DNA from: Terriglobia bacterium
GTDB taxonomy: Bacteria; Acidobacteriota; Terriglobia; Bryobacterales; Bryobacteraceae
Assembly: GCA_021325175.1 (NCBI GenBank)
Contig: JAJPHS010000058.1
Location: forward strand, 1 to 64,000
Length of the DNA: 64,000 nt
Reading direction: 5' to 3'
Both the position numbers and the translations under genes were made by a program. The notes under the pieces were generated by a model. It saw only the letters and a program-made list of their open reading frames with translations. It was not told where the DNA came from and did not search any database. Position 1 is the first letter of the stretch. Each line of letters opens with the position of its first letter. Below, in pieces: positions 44,469-53,798 of the stretch.

Positions 44469-45440
44469 ATGAAAGCACAAACCGTGAATGTGAAGGCATC
44501 CACAGGGAGGATTTTGTGCTCCACCATCTTTCGTGCCGGCGGCCGCAAGCTCCTGGCCAAGGGCCACATGCTGAGCGAGGAGGACATCCGGCTGCTCGAA
44601 ACCGAGGGTTTAAACGAGGTATGGGTTACCGAGCTTGAAGACGGCGAGGTAGGCGAGGACGACGCCGTCTGCCAGGCCGCCCGCGAAATCGGATGCGGGT
44701 GTCTGGAGATCCGGCTTGCCGCCGGGGGCCGCGCGAATCTCTTTGCTACCGAGGATTGCTGCCTGTTGGTGGATGACGAGCTGCTCCGCCAAATCAACTG
44801 TACCGCCAGCATCGTGATCGCCACCGGCGTAAACTTCAGCATGGCGAAGGCCGGCCAGCGAATCGCGACGGTCAAAAGCGCGCCCTTCGCGGTCCCGCGG
44901 CCGCAGCTTGAGACCGTGGTCAGCATGCTGCGGGAGCGCGGCCCGATTCTTCAGGCGCGGCCGGTGCGGAATCCTTCGGTCGCGGTCCTTTATACCGATC
45001 CGCTTCACGGCGATCGCGCCCGCCAGCTTTTTGAAAGCATCATGCGTCAACGGCTGGAGCATTTTCAGACCACGCCGGCTTTCGCGATGGCCTGCGTTGA
45101 AGAAGAGGCCGCCGTGGCGCATAGCCTGGAACACCTGGTTCGCGCCAAGCCGACCGTGATTCTGGTTGCCTCCACCACCTCACCGGCCGGCCCGGACGAC
45201 GTGATCGGACGCGCCATGACCCACATCGGCTGCCACATCGAACGCTTTCTCGCCCCGGTCGAGCCAGGCAATCTGTTCCTGCTCGGCTATAAGGACGACT
45301 TCCCGATTCTCTCCTCGCCGGGATGCTTCCGCTCCGCCAGACCGAACGTCCTCGATCTGGTGCTTCCACCCCTGCTGGCCCGCTATCGGGTCTCCGGCTG
45401 GGAAGTTGCGTGCTTGGGACACGGCGGGCTCCTCGGCTGA
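44469..45440 (+). CDS. Molybdopterin-binding-domain protein (MoaB/Mog-like)
   Basis: This 323-residue protein has an N-terminal beta domain (about 1-150, VKASTGRILCSTIFRAGGRKLLAKGH and further strands) and a C-terminal MoCF-type domain (about 165-320). The latter has SVAVLYTDPLHGDR, then ILVASTTSPAGPDDVIGRAM at the position of the molybdopterin-binding loop, and LPPLLARYRVSG at the end. Related proteins accompany molybdenum-cofactor sorting or xanthine-dehydrogenase-type operons; here none is adjacent. The upstream 138 bases contain a 9-base direct repeat (AGAAAATTC at 44353 and 44372). Confidence 0.75.
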   Translation: MKAQTVNVKASTGRILCSTIFRAGGRKLLAKGHMLSEEDIRLLETEGLNEVWVTELEDGEVGEDDAVCQAAREIGCGCLEIRLAAGGRANLFATEDCCLLVDDELLRQINCTASIVIATGVNFSMAKAGQRIATVKSAPFAVPRPQLETVVSMLRERGPILQARPVRNPSVAVLYTDPLHGDRARQLFESIMRQRLEHFQTTPAFAMACVEEEAAVAHSLEHLVRAKPTVILVASTTSPAGPDDVIGRAMTHIGCHIERFLAPVEPGNLFLLGYKDDFPILSSPGCFRSARPNVLDLVLPPLLARYRVSGWEVACLGHGGLLG

Positions 45441-45446
45441 CCGATT

Positions 45447-45464
45447 CCGGCCGGCTCCGGCCGG
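45447..45464. terminator. GC-rich hairpin after the molybdopterin-binding gene
   Basis: CCGGCCGG (45447-45454) and its identical self-complementary copy (45457-45464) are separated by CT and can form an 8-bp stem. It begins six bases after the stop at 45440. No T-run follows, so termination is only a possibility. Confidence 0.35.
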
Positions 45465-45575
45465 CTTATGGATGCTGCTTACGCCGGGCGGCTCGCTTTT
45501 TTCGGAAAAGCCAGCTCCCGGCGCTCTTCTTCACCGCCAATCGCGCGGTAGAATTGTAGCGGCTCCCGTCTGGCG

Positions 45576-46745
45576 ATGAAGATCAGTTCTGTCGAAGCAT
45601 ATCTCCTCTCCTATCCCCTGCCCCAGCCCATCCGGCTCTTGCGCGATGGGGAGCAAAAAACAATCTTCAAGCGCGACGCGATGCTGATCCGGATCGCGAG
45701 CGACGAAGGAATTTTCGGCTACGCGCCTGGCCCGCCCGCGCTTTCCGTCAAGCAGACGATCGATCGTCTGATCGCTCCTTTTCTGCTCGGCCGTTCGCCC
45801 GAAGACCCCGACGCCCTGCGCGCGGCTTTTCAACAGGGGGCCGGATCGGAAGCGGAAACAAGCCGCATCTTCGGCTCGGTGGAAATCGCGCTGTACGATC
45901 TGGCGGGCAAGATTCGCGGCGCTCCCGTAAGCGAGCTGATCGGAGGCCGGGTCCGCGATCGCATCCGGCTCTATGCCAGCGCGGGGCTCTACTGTCCGGC
46001 GGAGGACTGCGCGGCGGAAGCGGCGGCGGCGCGTGAAATGGGATTTCGCGCCTACAAAATGCGCGCCGGCCGCGGAGCGCAAGCCGATGTTGCGGCCGTG
46101 CGCGCGGTGCGCGATCGCTCCGGCCCCGATTTCGAAATCATGGTGGATGCTCACGCGTGGTGGCGCATGGGCGATCGCAGCTATTCGGCCGCGACGGTGG
46201 AGCGCATCGCCGCCGAAATGGCCGAATCGCGCATCCGCTGGCTGGAAGAGCCGCTGCCGCCCGACGATCACGACGCCTACATCCGCCTGAAGCAGCGTAA
46301 TCTCGCGCCGCTCGCCAGCGGAGAGCACGAACCGAACGAGCTGCGTTTTCTGGATCTGATCGAGCGCGGCGCCGTCGATTACGTGCAGATGGATCTGGTT
46401 TCGCAAGGCGGCTACGCGACCGCGCGCCGTCTATTTCCCGATATCGCCCGGGCCGGCATGCGTTTCGCGTTCCACAGTTGGGGCACCGGGCTGGAACTCG
46501 CCGCCGCCGCGCAATTGGGCGTGTGCTGGCCCGAACCCGTGGTCCGTTGGCTTGAGTATCCGTGCTATTCAACCGATACCCGGAGCTTCGCTTATCCGTT
46601 TCCGCTCGCCTCGGAGATTCTCAAGCAGCCGCTCGCGATCGAACGCGGCGAGCTGGTCGTGCCGCGCGCTCCGGGGCTCGGCGTCGATGTCGATGAAAGC
46701 GTGATCTGGCGCTATCCGTGGCTGGAGGGAGCAAGTTGCGCGTAA
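45576..46745 (+). CDS. Mandelate racemase/muconate lactonizing enzyme-like enolase
   Basis: This 389-residue enolase-superfamily protein has the capping domain (MKISSVEAYLLSYPLPQP...) and a barrel with YKMRAGRG (KxR, about 158-165), a metal ligand in IMVDAHAWW (about 189-197), EEPLPPDDHDAY (about 227-238) and SGEHEPNE (about 248-255). HSWGTGLELAA (about 298-308) provides a His and looks like the mandelate-racemase group. The Lys-Arg arrangement with a late His suggests acid sugar dehydration or racemisation, but the specificity is not deducible. It shares no operon with neighbours and converges on the creatininase-like gene. Confidence 0.83.
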   Translation: MKISSVEAYLLSYPLPQPIRLLRDGEQKTIFKRDAMLIRIASDEGIFGYAPGPPALSVKQTIDRLIAPFLLGRSPEDPDALRAAFQQGAGSEAETSRIFGSVEIALYDLAGKIRGAPVSELIGGRVRDRIRLYASAGLYCPAEDCAAEAAAAREMGFRAYKMRAGRGAQADVAAVRAVRDRSGPDFEIMVDAHAWWRMGDRSYSAATVERIAAEMAESRIRWLEEPLPPDDHDAYIRLKQRNLAPLASGEHEPNELRFLDLIERGAVDYVQMDLVSQGGYATARRLFPDIARAGMRFAFHSWGTGLELAAAAQLGVCWPEPVVRWLEYPCYSTDTRSFAYPFPLASEILKQPLAIERGELVVPRAPGLGVDVDESVIWRYPWLEGASCA

Positions 46746-46755
46746 CTCCCGCTCA

Positions 46756-47643
46756 TTAGTTGGCGTTGCCCAGCAACTGGTGGATCTGCCGCACCGCGTA
46801 ATCGACCTTCATATCGAACAGTTTCCGTCCGAGTTCGGCGGTGGAGCGGCGAGCGTCGCCCTGGATTCCATTGTTGACCCGCGGCGGAGCATTGGGATCC
46901 GCCGGGCCTCGGCCCCGGCCGCCGCGTCCACGGCCGCCGCCATCGCCCGTTCCGCGCCGCGCGGGATCGCCGACCGCGGTCGGGATCAGATCCTTCCGCA
47001 CCCAGCCTTTATCGCCGCCCAGATAGAGCATCTCGGAGGTATCCGGAATTCCAGCGTGCGTACTGTAGGGGTATCCGTTCGCTTCCAGCCATTTATCGAA
47101 ATCCTCGTTGGCCTTGGCGTAAACTTCATCGGCCCACACTACCTTAATGCCTTTATCCGCGTACTTTTCGCTGAGCTTTTTCGCCACTTCGCCGAGTTGC
47201 TGCTGGCCGCCGCCATGATCCCCCATCAGCACCACGTTTTTAAATCCGGTAATGATCAGTTGCTCGGCGACACGCTCGTTGATGGCTGCGAACAGTTCCG
47301 GAGTCAGACCGATCGTCCCCGGAAGATTGGGGCTGGCGTTGTTGGGAGAAAACGGGAGCACCGGCGCGGCAATGGCATTGCCCAACTTACGCGCAATCTC
47401 GAGCACCGTCGCCTGCGCCATCAACGTGTGGCCGCCGTTGACGCATTGCGGACCGCGCTGCTCGGTGCCTCCGTTGTAAACCAGGGCCGTCGTTTTTCCG
47501 GCGGCGAGCGCGGCTTTCACCTCAGGCCATGTCATCATCCCGAAATCGACAAGATCGGTTTGCGCCTGGGCCAAGGCGCCGGCCGCGGCAAGGGTCAGCA
47601 GGCAGATTTGTGATTTGAACATTCGCATTTCCATGAGCTCCAA
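46756..47643 (-). CDS. Secreted creatininase-family protein with Arg/Gly-rich insert
   Basis: This protein has up to 295 residues; ATG 47622 (MFKSQICLLTLAAAGALAQ) gives a clean signal peptide with less N-terminal extension. It follows the creatininase amidohydrolase fold (YNGGTEQRGPQCVNGGHTLM, NVVLMGDHGGGQQQL, STHAGIPDTSEML), with metal-binding His, Asp and Glu candidates in these blocks. The first motif differs from the cytosolic creatininase pattern (EQHGxHxPxxTD). A low-complexity insert near residues 228-250 has repeated RG (GGGRGRGGRGRGPA). An exported member with unknown amide substrate is the best call. Confidence 0.8.
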   Translation of the reverse strand: MELMEMRMFKSQICLLTLAAAGALAQAQTDLVDFGMMTWPEVKAALAAGKTTALVYNGGTEQRGPQCVNGGHTLMAQATVLEIARKLGNAIAAPVLPFSPNNASPNLPGTIGLTPELFAAINERVAEQLIITGFKNVVLMGDHGGGQQQLGEVAKKLSEKYADKGIKVVWADEVYAKANEDFDKWLEANGYPYSTHAGIPDTSEMLYLGGDKGWVRKDLIPTAVGDPARRGTGDGGGRGRGGRGRGPADPNAPPRVNNGIQGDARRSTAELGRKLFDMKVDYAVRQIHQLLGNAN

Positions 47644-47693
47644 GCGTCGAAGGATAACACGTCCGCCTCTGGGCTGGCGCCCACAAGAACCGC

Positions 47694-48692
47694 TTAGCGC
47701 CCGACGATGACGATTTGAAAGCTGTCGGGAACAGGCTGCGGACGGCTCTTCTTTCCGTCCTTGGCCGGCGCCGGCGGACCGAACTCCGCCGCCGGAAGAT
47801 AAAGCTTGTGCGCTTTCTGATCGGCGCCGATGGTTCGCGCGCCGCGCATCGTCGGGATGGTCGCCAGGGGAGCGAATTTTCCGGGCGATGTTTCCCCGAC
47901 CATGGTAATCGTGCCGTCGCGCCCGTTGGCGCTGAAGGCGTAGCCGTCATCGTAGGCGACGCCATCCGGCCCCTGGCCGATTTCGACCTGCGCGATCACT
48001 TTCCCGGCCGCCGGATCGCTGACGATCATCATTTTGTTATCGCAAACCGAATAAAGCCGCCCCTTGGGATCGATGGCCAACCCGCTCGGACTGTCACAGG
48101 GGGCGATGGAATAACGACGCGAAACCAGCGCGTTCCGCGCATCCACCACGACGATCTCATTGGTGTCCTCGACGTTGGCATAGACGTTTCCCTTGCCGTC
48201 CACTTGCGAAAATTCGGGCTTGCCATTCAGCGGAATCGAAGAGGTGATGACGTTTCCAGTTTTCGCATCGATGGCGGTGGAGTCCTTGCTGCGCCCATTA
48301 AAGGTGAACACGCGGTGCGTGACCGGCTCGTAAATGATCGAGTCCGGATTTTGACCGGTCTTGATCCGGCTCAAGACTTTCAAAGTCTTGATATCGAAGA
48401 CGGTGACGTCGTTATCGCGGCCGTTGCTGGTGAAGCCCTTGCCGAGATCGGGCGCGACGGCGATTCCGTGCACGCCGTTGGTATCGGGGATGACGCCGGC
48501 GATTTTGTCGGTGCTGGTATCGATCACCTCGGTTTGCGTGCCGTGCGAGACGTAAAGGCGGTGATTGGCGCTGTCGACGTAGACGTAGTCCCAACTTCCG
48601 GGTCCGCCGACCTTGATGTGGCCGACGACTTTGTAAGTAGGTGGAGCGGCAATAGCCGCTGCGGCGAGAAACAGGAACATCGAGGTTTTCAT
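47694..48692 (-). CDS. Secreted YVTN/YncE-type beta-propeller
   Basis: This 332-residue protein with a signal peptide (MKTSMFLFLAAAAIA) is followed by repeated propeller blades, for example YVYVDSANHRLYVSHGTQTEVID, GVHGIAVAPDLGKGFTSNG and DSIIYEPVTHRVFTFNGRS, with about six to seven YVTN-like units. AAGGAG precedes the ATG. Such proteins commonly bind surfaces or serve as periplasmic scaffolds; no enzymatic motif is visible. It lies upstream of, and on the same strand as, the creatininase-family gene (50-base gap), so they may be co-expressed. Confidence 0.85.
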   Translation of the reverse strand: MKTSMFLFLAAAAIAAPPTYKVVGHIKVGGPGSWDYVYVDSANHRLYVSHGTQTEVIDTSTDKIAGVIPDTNGVHGIAVAPDLGKGFTSNGRDNDVTVFDIKTLKVLSRIKTGQNPDSIIYEPVTHRVFTFNGRSKDSTAIDAKTGNVITSSIPLNGKPEFSQVDGKGNVYANVEDTNEIVVVDARNALVSRRYSIAPCDSPSGLAIDPKGRLYSVCDNKMMIVSDPAAGKVIAQVEIGQGPDGVAYDDGYAFSANGRDGTITMVGETSPGKFAPLATIPTMRGARTIGADQKAHKLYLPAAEFGPPAPAKDGKKSRPQPVPDSFQIVIVGR

Positions 48693-48997
48693 GGACGGCT
48701 CCTTGTCCCGGCCCGGACGGCGGGGCTATAAGATTTTAAATCATAGCCGCGGAAGCTGAAGATTCGCTGAAGGCGCCGTCGCTTGTGGCGCACTTTGAAA
48801 CGGATTCCGGAAGTGCGACATCGACTGCCTGAAGGTTGGTTCGAACCAGAGAATGACGCGCTCGGAGACGTTAGGATCTGGGACGGTGCGGAGTGTGCCT
48901 GGGGCCGGTACTTCGATCAGCTCGTGTACCCAAGCTCCCGCGTCGAAAATTTGTTCGGAGAGGCTGCTCCCGAGGTGTATTAATATGGGCTGGCGGC
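48693..48997. other. Gene-free stretch upstream of rhaB
   Basis: No convincing gene is present. Short frames on both strands (for example 48783-48983 on the plus strand) match nothing I recognise and lack a ribosome-binding site, though they could be worn remains of a gene from the rhamnose cluster. The region must hold the promoter of the beta-propeller gene on the left and that of rhaB on the right; no clear -35/-10 pair stands out. Confidence 0.4.
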
Positions 48998-50476
48998 ATG
49001 GGCGCTGGCGGAGCACATCTTGCGTTCGATCTCGGGGCCGAAAGCGGCCGTGCTTTCGTTGGCCGGCTTGAGGCGGGCAACCTGGAGTTGCGTGAAATTC
49101 ATCGCTTTTCGAACGAGCCGGTGGAGTATGGCCGGGGATTGTACTGGGACGCTGCGCGGCTTTGGCTGGAAATTCGCAGCGCCTTGCATTTTGTCGATGG
49201 GACCGACATTACCAGCGTGGGAGTAGACGCGTGGGGCGTCGATTACGCCCTGCTGGGCGAGCGCGGAGAGCTCCTGCAGAATCCCCGGCATTATCGCGAC
49301 CGCCGGAACGTCGCCGCGATGCAGGAACTGCTCAAGATTGTTTCCGCCCGCGAAGTTTATCGCATGACGGGCATTCAGTTCATGCCCATCAACACGCTCA
49401 ACCAGTTGTTCGCGGCCAAACGGGAGACGCCGCGGATTCTCGCAGCGGCAGAGCGGCTAGTGATGATCCCGGATCTGTTCCACTACTGGCTCTCGGGAAA
49501 TGCAGCATGCGAATACACGACAGCCACCACCACGCAGTTCGTCAATCCGACCACACGGAGCTGGGCCAGTGATTTGTTAAACCGCCTCGGATTGCCGTCG
49601 CAGTTGCCCGCTCCGCTGGTGGAACCGGGGTCGATCGTCGGAAAGCTGAAGCGGGGATTGACCAGGAAGGAGTCTTTACGCGAGACGCTCGTCGTCACGC
49701 CCGCATCGCACGACACCGCCTCGGCGGTGGCGGCGATTTCGGCTCGCGATCACACGGCTTTTCTGAGTTCCGGCACGTGGTCCCTGCTGGGTATGGAAGT
49801 GGACGCTCCGATCATTTCGGAGGAAGCTTTTCGGCTGAACTTCACCAACGAAGGTGGAGTTTGCCGAACCACGCGGCTATTAAAGAACGTGATGGGTCTC
49901 TGGATGCTCCAGGGCTGCCGGCGTTCGTGGGCGGCCCGCGGCCTCGAGTTAAATTACACGGAATTGATGGATGCGGCCCGGCGGGCGCCGGCGTTCCACC
50001 GGCTGATAAATCCTGATGACGTTTCCTTCCTGAATCCTGACGATATGATCGGGGCCATCGACAAGTTCTGCGCCAAATGGGATCAGCCGGCACCCGATGG
50101 ACCCGGCTCGTATGCGCGAACGATTCTGGAAAGCCTGGCTCTGAAGTACCGGCTGCTGTTGGGCCATTTGGAGAGCCTCACCGGACGCCGCATTACGGAC
50201 ATTCGAGTGGTTGGCGGAGGCGCTCGAAATCGTTTGCTCAGCCAATTCACTGCGGACGCTACGGGCCGGCGCGTTCTGTCCGGTCCGGTCGAGGCGGCGG
50301 CGCTGGGTAATATCGCTGTGCAAATGGCCGCAACGGGCGCAGTAAGTGGGATTCCCGAAGCGCGCGCGATAATTGACCGTTCCTTTCCCCCGGAGATTTT
50401 CGAACCCGAAGACACTGCAAAGTGGGACGCGGCGGCGCAGCGTTTCCAACAATACTGCGAATTTATTTATGCCTGA
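48998..50476 (+). CDS. rhaB: Rhamnulokinase
   Basis: This 492-residue FGGY-family kinase phosphorylates L-rhamnulose to rhamnulose 1-phosphate. ATG 48998 gives AHLAFDLGAESGRAFVGRL, the usual N-terminal phosphate loop. SVGVDAWGVDYALL, SGIQF-like TGIQFMPINTLNQLFA, ASHDTASAV, SSGTWSLLGME, NEGG and the late RVVGGGARNRLLSQFTADATGRRV and GPVEAAALGNI blocks all match RhaB. It appears intact and close to the 489 residues usual for the family. An open frame upstream to 48893 lacks family similarity. Its stop overlaps the start of the broken rhamnose-binding gene. Confidence 0.93.
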   Translation: MGAGGAHLAFDLGAESGRAFVGRLEAGNLELREIHRFSNEPVEYGRGLYWDAARLWLEIRSALHFVDGTDITSVGVDAWGVDYALLGERGELLQNPRHYRDRRNVAAMQELLKIVSAREVYRMTGIQFMPINTLNQLFAAKRETPRILAAAERLVMIPDLFHYWLSGNAACEYTTATTTQFVNPTTRSWASDLLNRLGLPSQLPAPLVEPGSIVGKLKRGLTRKESLRETLVVTPASHDTASAVAAISARDHTAFLSSGTWSLLGMEVDAPIISEEAFRLNFTNEGGVCRTTRLLKNVMGLWMLQGCRRSWAARGLELNYTELMDAARRAPAFHRLINPDDVSFLNPDDMIGAIDKFCAKWDQPAPDGPGSYARTILESLALKYRLLLGHLESLTGRRITDIRVVGGGARNRLLSQFTADATGRRVLSGPVEAAALGNIAVQMAATGAVSGIPEARAIIDRSFPPEIFEPEDTAKWDAAAQRFQQYCEFIYA

Positions 50477-50960
50477 AACTTCATTAGTCACACATTTGGC
50501 CAACCTTTGCGACGAACGAAACGCGGCGGCCCTGGAGGGAAATTTTCCTGGCCTGCTTGGCCCCACCGTGCGCGTTAACGGCATTACGCCCGCGACGGTG
50601 ATTACCGGTTTGACTATGTTTCCGATCATGGCGATTTCCGCCCCCGCCGTTCCCGGCGCTGGTGAGGCCGTTCGCCCGGCAAGGCGCAATGATGTAGACG
50701 TCATCGGCCTCTCCCCGCCCAGCATTTGCAAACCCTACGTGCATGAAGGGGTGGTGCAGACCGTGGTGCTCTGGAGCGTGCGCGACCTCGGATACTTGAG
50801 TGTCTATGCCAGCGTCCTTGCGGCTGAAAGGAAAATTCCACCCGGAGCTTCCTCCATACAGGCGGGTCGCCTTGGATCGCTCCGTATTCAAGGGAGTGAC
50901 ATCATTCTGGGGAGCCCCCTGATCATCAACAAGCAAAACATCGATCAACTGGACTTCTAA
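50469..50960 (+). pseudogene. C-terminal remnant of a rhamnose ABC-transporter substrate-binding protein
   Basis: Starting at an ATG inside the rhaB stop, this frame encodes 163 residues. The last 110 or so follow the RhaS/LsrB pattern for the second lobe: VIGLSPPSICKPYVHEG, then LWSVRDLGYLSVYA, AGRLGSLRIQG and a final NKQNIDQLDF. Intact proteins have about 330 residues with a signal peptide and N-terminal lobe, both absent here, and the first 50 residues do not align to any family I know. It cannot form a working binding protein. It converges on lutC with a four-base overlap. The assignment rests on remembered family patterns. Confidence 0.7.
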
Positions 50961-51622
50961 GTGTCAGCCCGCGGAACGGCGCCGATTATAATCACATCCA
51001 ACGTCCTGGGGCCATGCACGCCTTTGATTCGCGTCATCTCGATATCCGCCGTGGCGGATGGGCCGGAAATGGTCGTAATTGCCACGGTCTTCGAATCCTC
51101 CAGCGCGCGAACAGCCTCAGGAACGGTTTCCACAATCCGAGCTTCATCTACGATGCAAAGATGATAATCGGGGACCAGGGTTAATGCGCGCGCGCCTTCT
51201 CCCGGCGCTTGGTCTTGCAGGATGATCGTACCCGTAAACGCCACGGCGAGGCTACATTGGGTCAGAACTCCATCGCTGCGATCCAGTTCCCTGTAGTTCA
51301 ACCCGGCGCCGTCGATAAATTCGAAACCTGCTGGCAGCCACTGCCTGGGGAATCCGGCGGGGACGATGATCCGCTGCTTTCCACGGGAAGTTAGCGTGGA
51401 GGCAATGTGTTCGGCGACGCGATCGGGTTCGCAGACCACCGTCCCGGCGTTATAGTCGTTCAGGCGATCCAGGAACATTTTTAGACGCGCCCGCGGGTTG
51501 AGTGTTCCGGCCAACCGGTACTCGCGACGAATCCCCGCGTATTCCACCTCCTGCTGATTGGAAGGACCTCCGGTTGCCCGGCGGATTTCATTGAGGATCT
51601 GCTCTCGCGAACTCCGGGTCAT
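50957..51622 (-). CDS. lutC: Lactate utilization protein C (LUD domain)
   Basis: This 221-residue LUD-domain protein is the small subunit of the LutABC L-lactate-oxidising complex. SLAVAFTGTIILQDQAPGEG (about 134-153) and LVPDYHLCIVDEARIVETVPEA, followed by TTISGPSATADIEMTRIKGVHGP, are the diagnostic blocks. Its start overlaps lutB by four bases and it ends the minus-strand rhaA-lutABC run. The frame is intact, in contrast to the sugar genes on either side. Confidence 0.9.
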   Translation of the reverse strand: MTRSSREQILNEIRRATGGPSNQQEVEYAGIRREYRLAGTLNPRARLKMFLDRLNDYNAGTVVCEPDRVAEHIASTLTSRGKQRIIVPAGFPRQWLPAGFEFIDGAGLNYRELDRSDGVLTQCSLAVAFTGTIILQDQAPGEGARALTLVPDYHLCIVDEARIVETVPEAVRALEDSKTVAITTISGPSATADIEMTRIKGVHGPRTLDVIIIGAVPRADT

Positions 51623-53049
51623 TTAGCCTTAGCTCTCTCCCGTTCTTTCCACCAGTCGCGAAACGACTGTTTCGGAATGGCGCTCAAGTCCCTTACCTCG
51701 GTCCAACCCGCCAGCATCCCTGGCAGAGAGCGGATAGCTCCACCCTTTTTAAAAGGGATCTGCCCCAGGCGGGCCGCGGCGTGTGCGATCCGTAACAAGC
51801 GCGGACCGGAGAGCGCCACTGCGGCCGATTTCATCGCGATTCGCTCCGACAAGGGCGCATCGCCGTTGCTCACAATTCTGTTTCGAAGGCGCAGCAGGAT
51901 TTCGGGGATATCGATTTTGACGGGACAGACTTCGTAACAGGCGCCGCATAAAGAAGATGCGTAAGGAAGCGTTTGTGAATGCTCCATCGACTGGAGTTGC
52001 GGGGTCAGAATCGCCCCGATGGGACCCGAGTAGATCGAGCCATAAGCATGCCCGCCGGTTTGCCGGTATACCGGACAGGCATTCAGGCACGCCCCGCATC
52101 GTATGCAATCAAGCGTTGCACGGGACTCGCGATCCGTCAGAATTTTCGTTCGCCCGTTATCTAATAACACGACGTGGAACGCTTGCGGCCCCGACCCGGG
52201 CGTGACACCTGTCCAGATGCTGTTGTAAGGGTTCATGCGCTCCCCGGTGGCTGAACGGGGTAAAAGTTGGAGGAAGACCTCGAGATCTCGAAACTTCGGG
52301 ATGATCTTCTCAATCCCGACCAGAGTAATGAGCATTTCCGGCAGGGTTGTGCACATGCGCGCATTGCCCTCGGACTCCACCACGCAGATGGAACCGGTTT
52401 CGGCGATGGCAAAGTTGGCGCCGCTAATGCCTGTCTTGACGCGCAGAAAACGCTCGCGCAGATATTGCCGCGCGGCTTCCGTCAGATCTTCCGGACGGTC
52501 CCCGAGCGACTCAAGCCCCATCTTCTCCAGAAAGAGCTTGCGGATCTCCATGCGATTGCGGTGCAAGGCAGGGACAACGATATGGGACGGTTGATCCCCG
52601 CCTAACTGCACGATCAAATCGGCGAGGTCGGTTTCGTAGGGAGTTATGCCGGCGGACTGGAGCGCCGTGTTCAGTTGGATTTCGTCCGAGGTCATGGTTT
52701 TTACTTTGATGACCTCTTTGTGGCCGCGCTCCTGGATCAACCCGACGATAATACGATTGGCTTCATCGGCGTCTCGCGCCCAATGCACATGGCCGCCGGC
52801 GCGGACACAAGCCATCTCGAATTGCTCCAAATAAGTATCGAGATGCCGCAGAACATGGTTCTTAATCTCGTGCGCGGTGTTGCGGAGATCCTGCCAATCC
52901 GGCATTTCCGCTACGACACGCTCCCGCTTCTTGCGAATTACGTTTGTCGCATGCCGCAAATTGTGGCGAAGCTGTGTATTCGAAAGCAGCGTTTTGGCGG
53001 CTTCCGGGAACCCCGGGGCCGTCCCGGCGAGCCCTACCCGGACGCTCAT
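51619..53049 (-). CDS. lutB: Lactate utilization iron-sulfur protein B
   Basis: This 476-residue protein combines an N-terminal LUD domain (about 60-290, with GISGANFAIAETGSICVVESEGN) and two 4Fe-4S clusters: CIRCGACLNACPVYRQTGG (about 311-329) and CGACYEVCPVKIDIPEI (about 365-381). A DUF3390-like C-terminal tail follows. It transfers electrons from L-lactate oxidation in the LutABC complex. It lies ten bases after lutA and overlaps lutC. Length and motifs are normal. Confidence 0.93.
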   Translation of the reverse strand: MSVRVGLAGTAPGFPEAAKTLLSNTQLRHNLRHATNVIRKKRERVVAEMPDWQDLRNTAHEIKNHVLRHLDTYLEQFEMACVRAGGHVHWARDADEANRIIVGLIQERGHKEVIKVKTMTSDEIQLNTALQSAGITPYETDLADLIVQLGGDQPSHIVVPALHRNRMEIRKLFLEKMGLESLGDRPEDLTEAARQYLRERFLRVKTGISGANFAIAETGSICVVESEGNARMCTTLPEMLITLVGIEKIIPKFRDLEVFLQLLPRSATGERMNPYNSIWTGVTPGSGPQAFHVVLLDNGRTKILTDRESRATLDCIRCGACLNACPVYRQTGGHAYGSIYSGPIGAILTPQLQSMEHSQTLPYASSLCGACYEVCPVKIDIPEILLRLRNRIVSNGDAPLSERIAMKSAAVALSGPRLLRIAHAAARLGQIPFKKGGAIRSLPGMLAGWTEVRDLSAIPKQSFRDWWKERERAKAK

Positions 53050-53059
53050 TTCAATGTCT

Positions 53060-53788
53060 TCATTGGCTGGTTGCCAGGATCTCGGCCAGGTGCAACGTAC
53101 GCATCGCGGTACGCTGCCGCTGGAGCGCGCCGCCGATATGCATCAGGCAGGAATTGTCCACCGCAGTGCAGACCTCGGCGCCTGTCGCCAAAAGTCCTTG
53201 TATCTTGGCGGCGAGGATTGCCGCCGAGACGTCTGCATTCTTTACCGAGAAAGTGCCGCCAAAGCCGCAACAGTCCTCGCCATCGGCCGGCTCGACCAGC
53301 GTGAGTCCCCTCACTTTTCGGAGCAGACGGGCCGGTTTATCGCCAAGACGCAAGGAACGGAGCGCGTGGCAGGAAACGTGAAGCACTACCTCGTGGGGAA
53401 AGAAAGCCCCTATATCCTCCACGCCCAGCTTGTCCGTTAGCAACTCGCTGAATTCATAAATGCGCGGCAGCAGGGTTTTCACGTCCGCCTCCAGCCCCGG
53501 CGTAGACGCCTGGGCAGCCAGCTTGAGGTAATGATCGCGCATCATCGCCACACAGGAAGACGATGGGACGCAGACCACTTCCGCTTCACGAAATACGCTG
53601 ACAAATCTGCGCATCAACGTTAGCGCGTCGGACTGGTAACCTGTGTTGTAGTGCATCTGACCGCAGCAGGTCTGAGCAATTGGAAAGTCCACCTCATGCC
53701 CAAGGCGCTCCAGAATCGCAACGACAGCTTTTCCTGTTTCCGGAAATAGCAGGTCGTTGTAGCAAGTCACGAAGAGGGAAATGCGCAT
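53060..53788 (-). CDS. lutA: Lactate utilization protein A (cysteine-rich CCG domains)
   Basis: This 242-residue protein has two CCG domains. The first includes [16 protein letters not shown] (about 7-22) and [14 protein letters not shown] (about 39-52). The second has [11 protein letters not shown] (about 138-148), [16 protein letters not shown] (about 174-189) and [12 protein letters not shown]. These ligate iron-sulfur clusters that accept electrons from L-lactate. The start is 11 bases downstream of the rhaA stop, so the lut genes are probably read from the rhaA promoter. Confidence 0.92.
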   Translation of the reverse strand: MRISLFVTCYNDLLFPETGKAVVAILERLGHEVDFPIAQTCCGQMHYNTGYQSDALTLMRRFVSVFREAEVVCVPSSSCVAMMRDHYLKLAAQASTPGLEADVKTLLPRIYEFSELLTDKLGVEDIGAFFPHEVVLHVSCHALRSLRLGDKPARLLRKVRGLTLVEPADGEDCCGFGGTFSVKNADVSAAILAAKIQGLLATGAEVCTAVDNSCLMHIGGALQRQRTAMRTLHLAEILATSQ

Positions 53789-53798
53789 GGCAAAATGC

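Noticed and set aside
47694-48692. Beta-propeller as a quinoprotein dehydrogenase
   Set aside because: The blades follow the YVTN/YncE pattern, and the tryptophan docking motifs of PQQ enzymes are absent.
48783-48983. 66-codon plus-strand frame before rhaB
   Set aside because: No ribosome-binding site, no family match and only 66 residues. It might be a gene remnant but cannot be supported.
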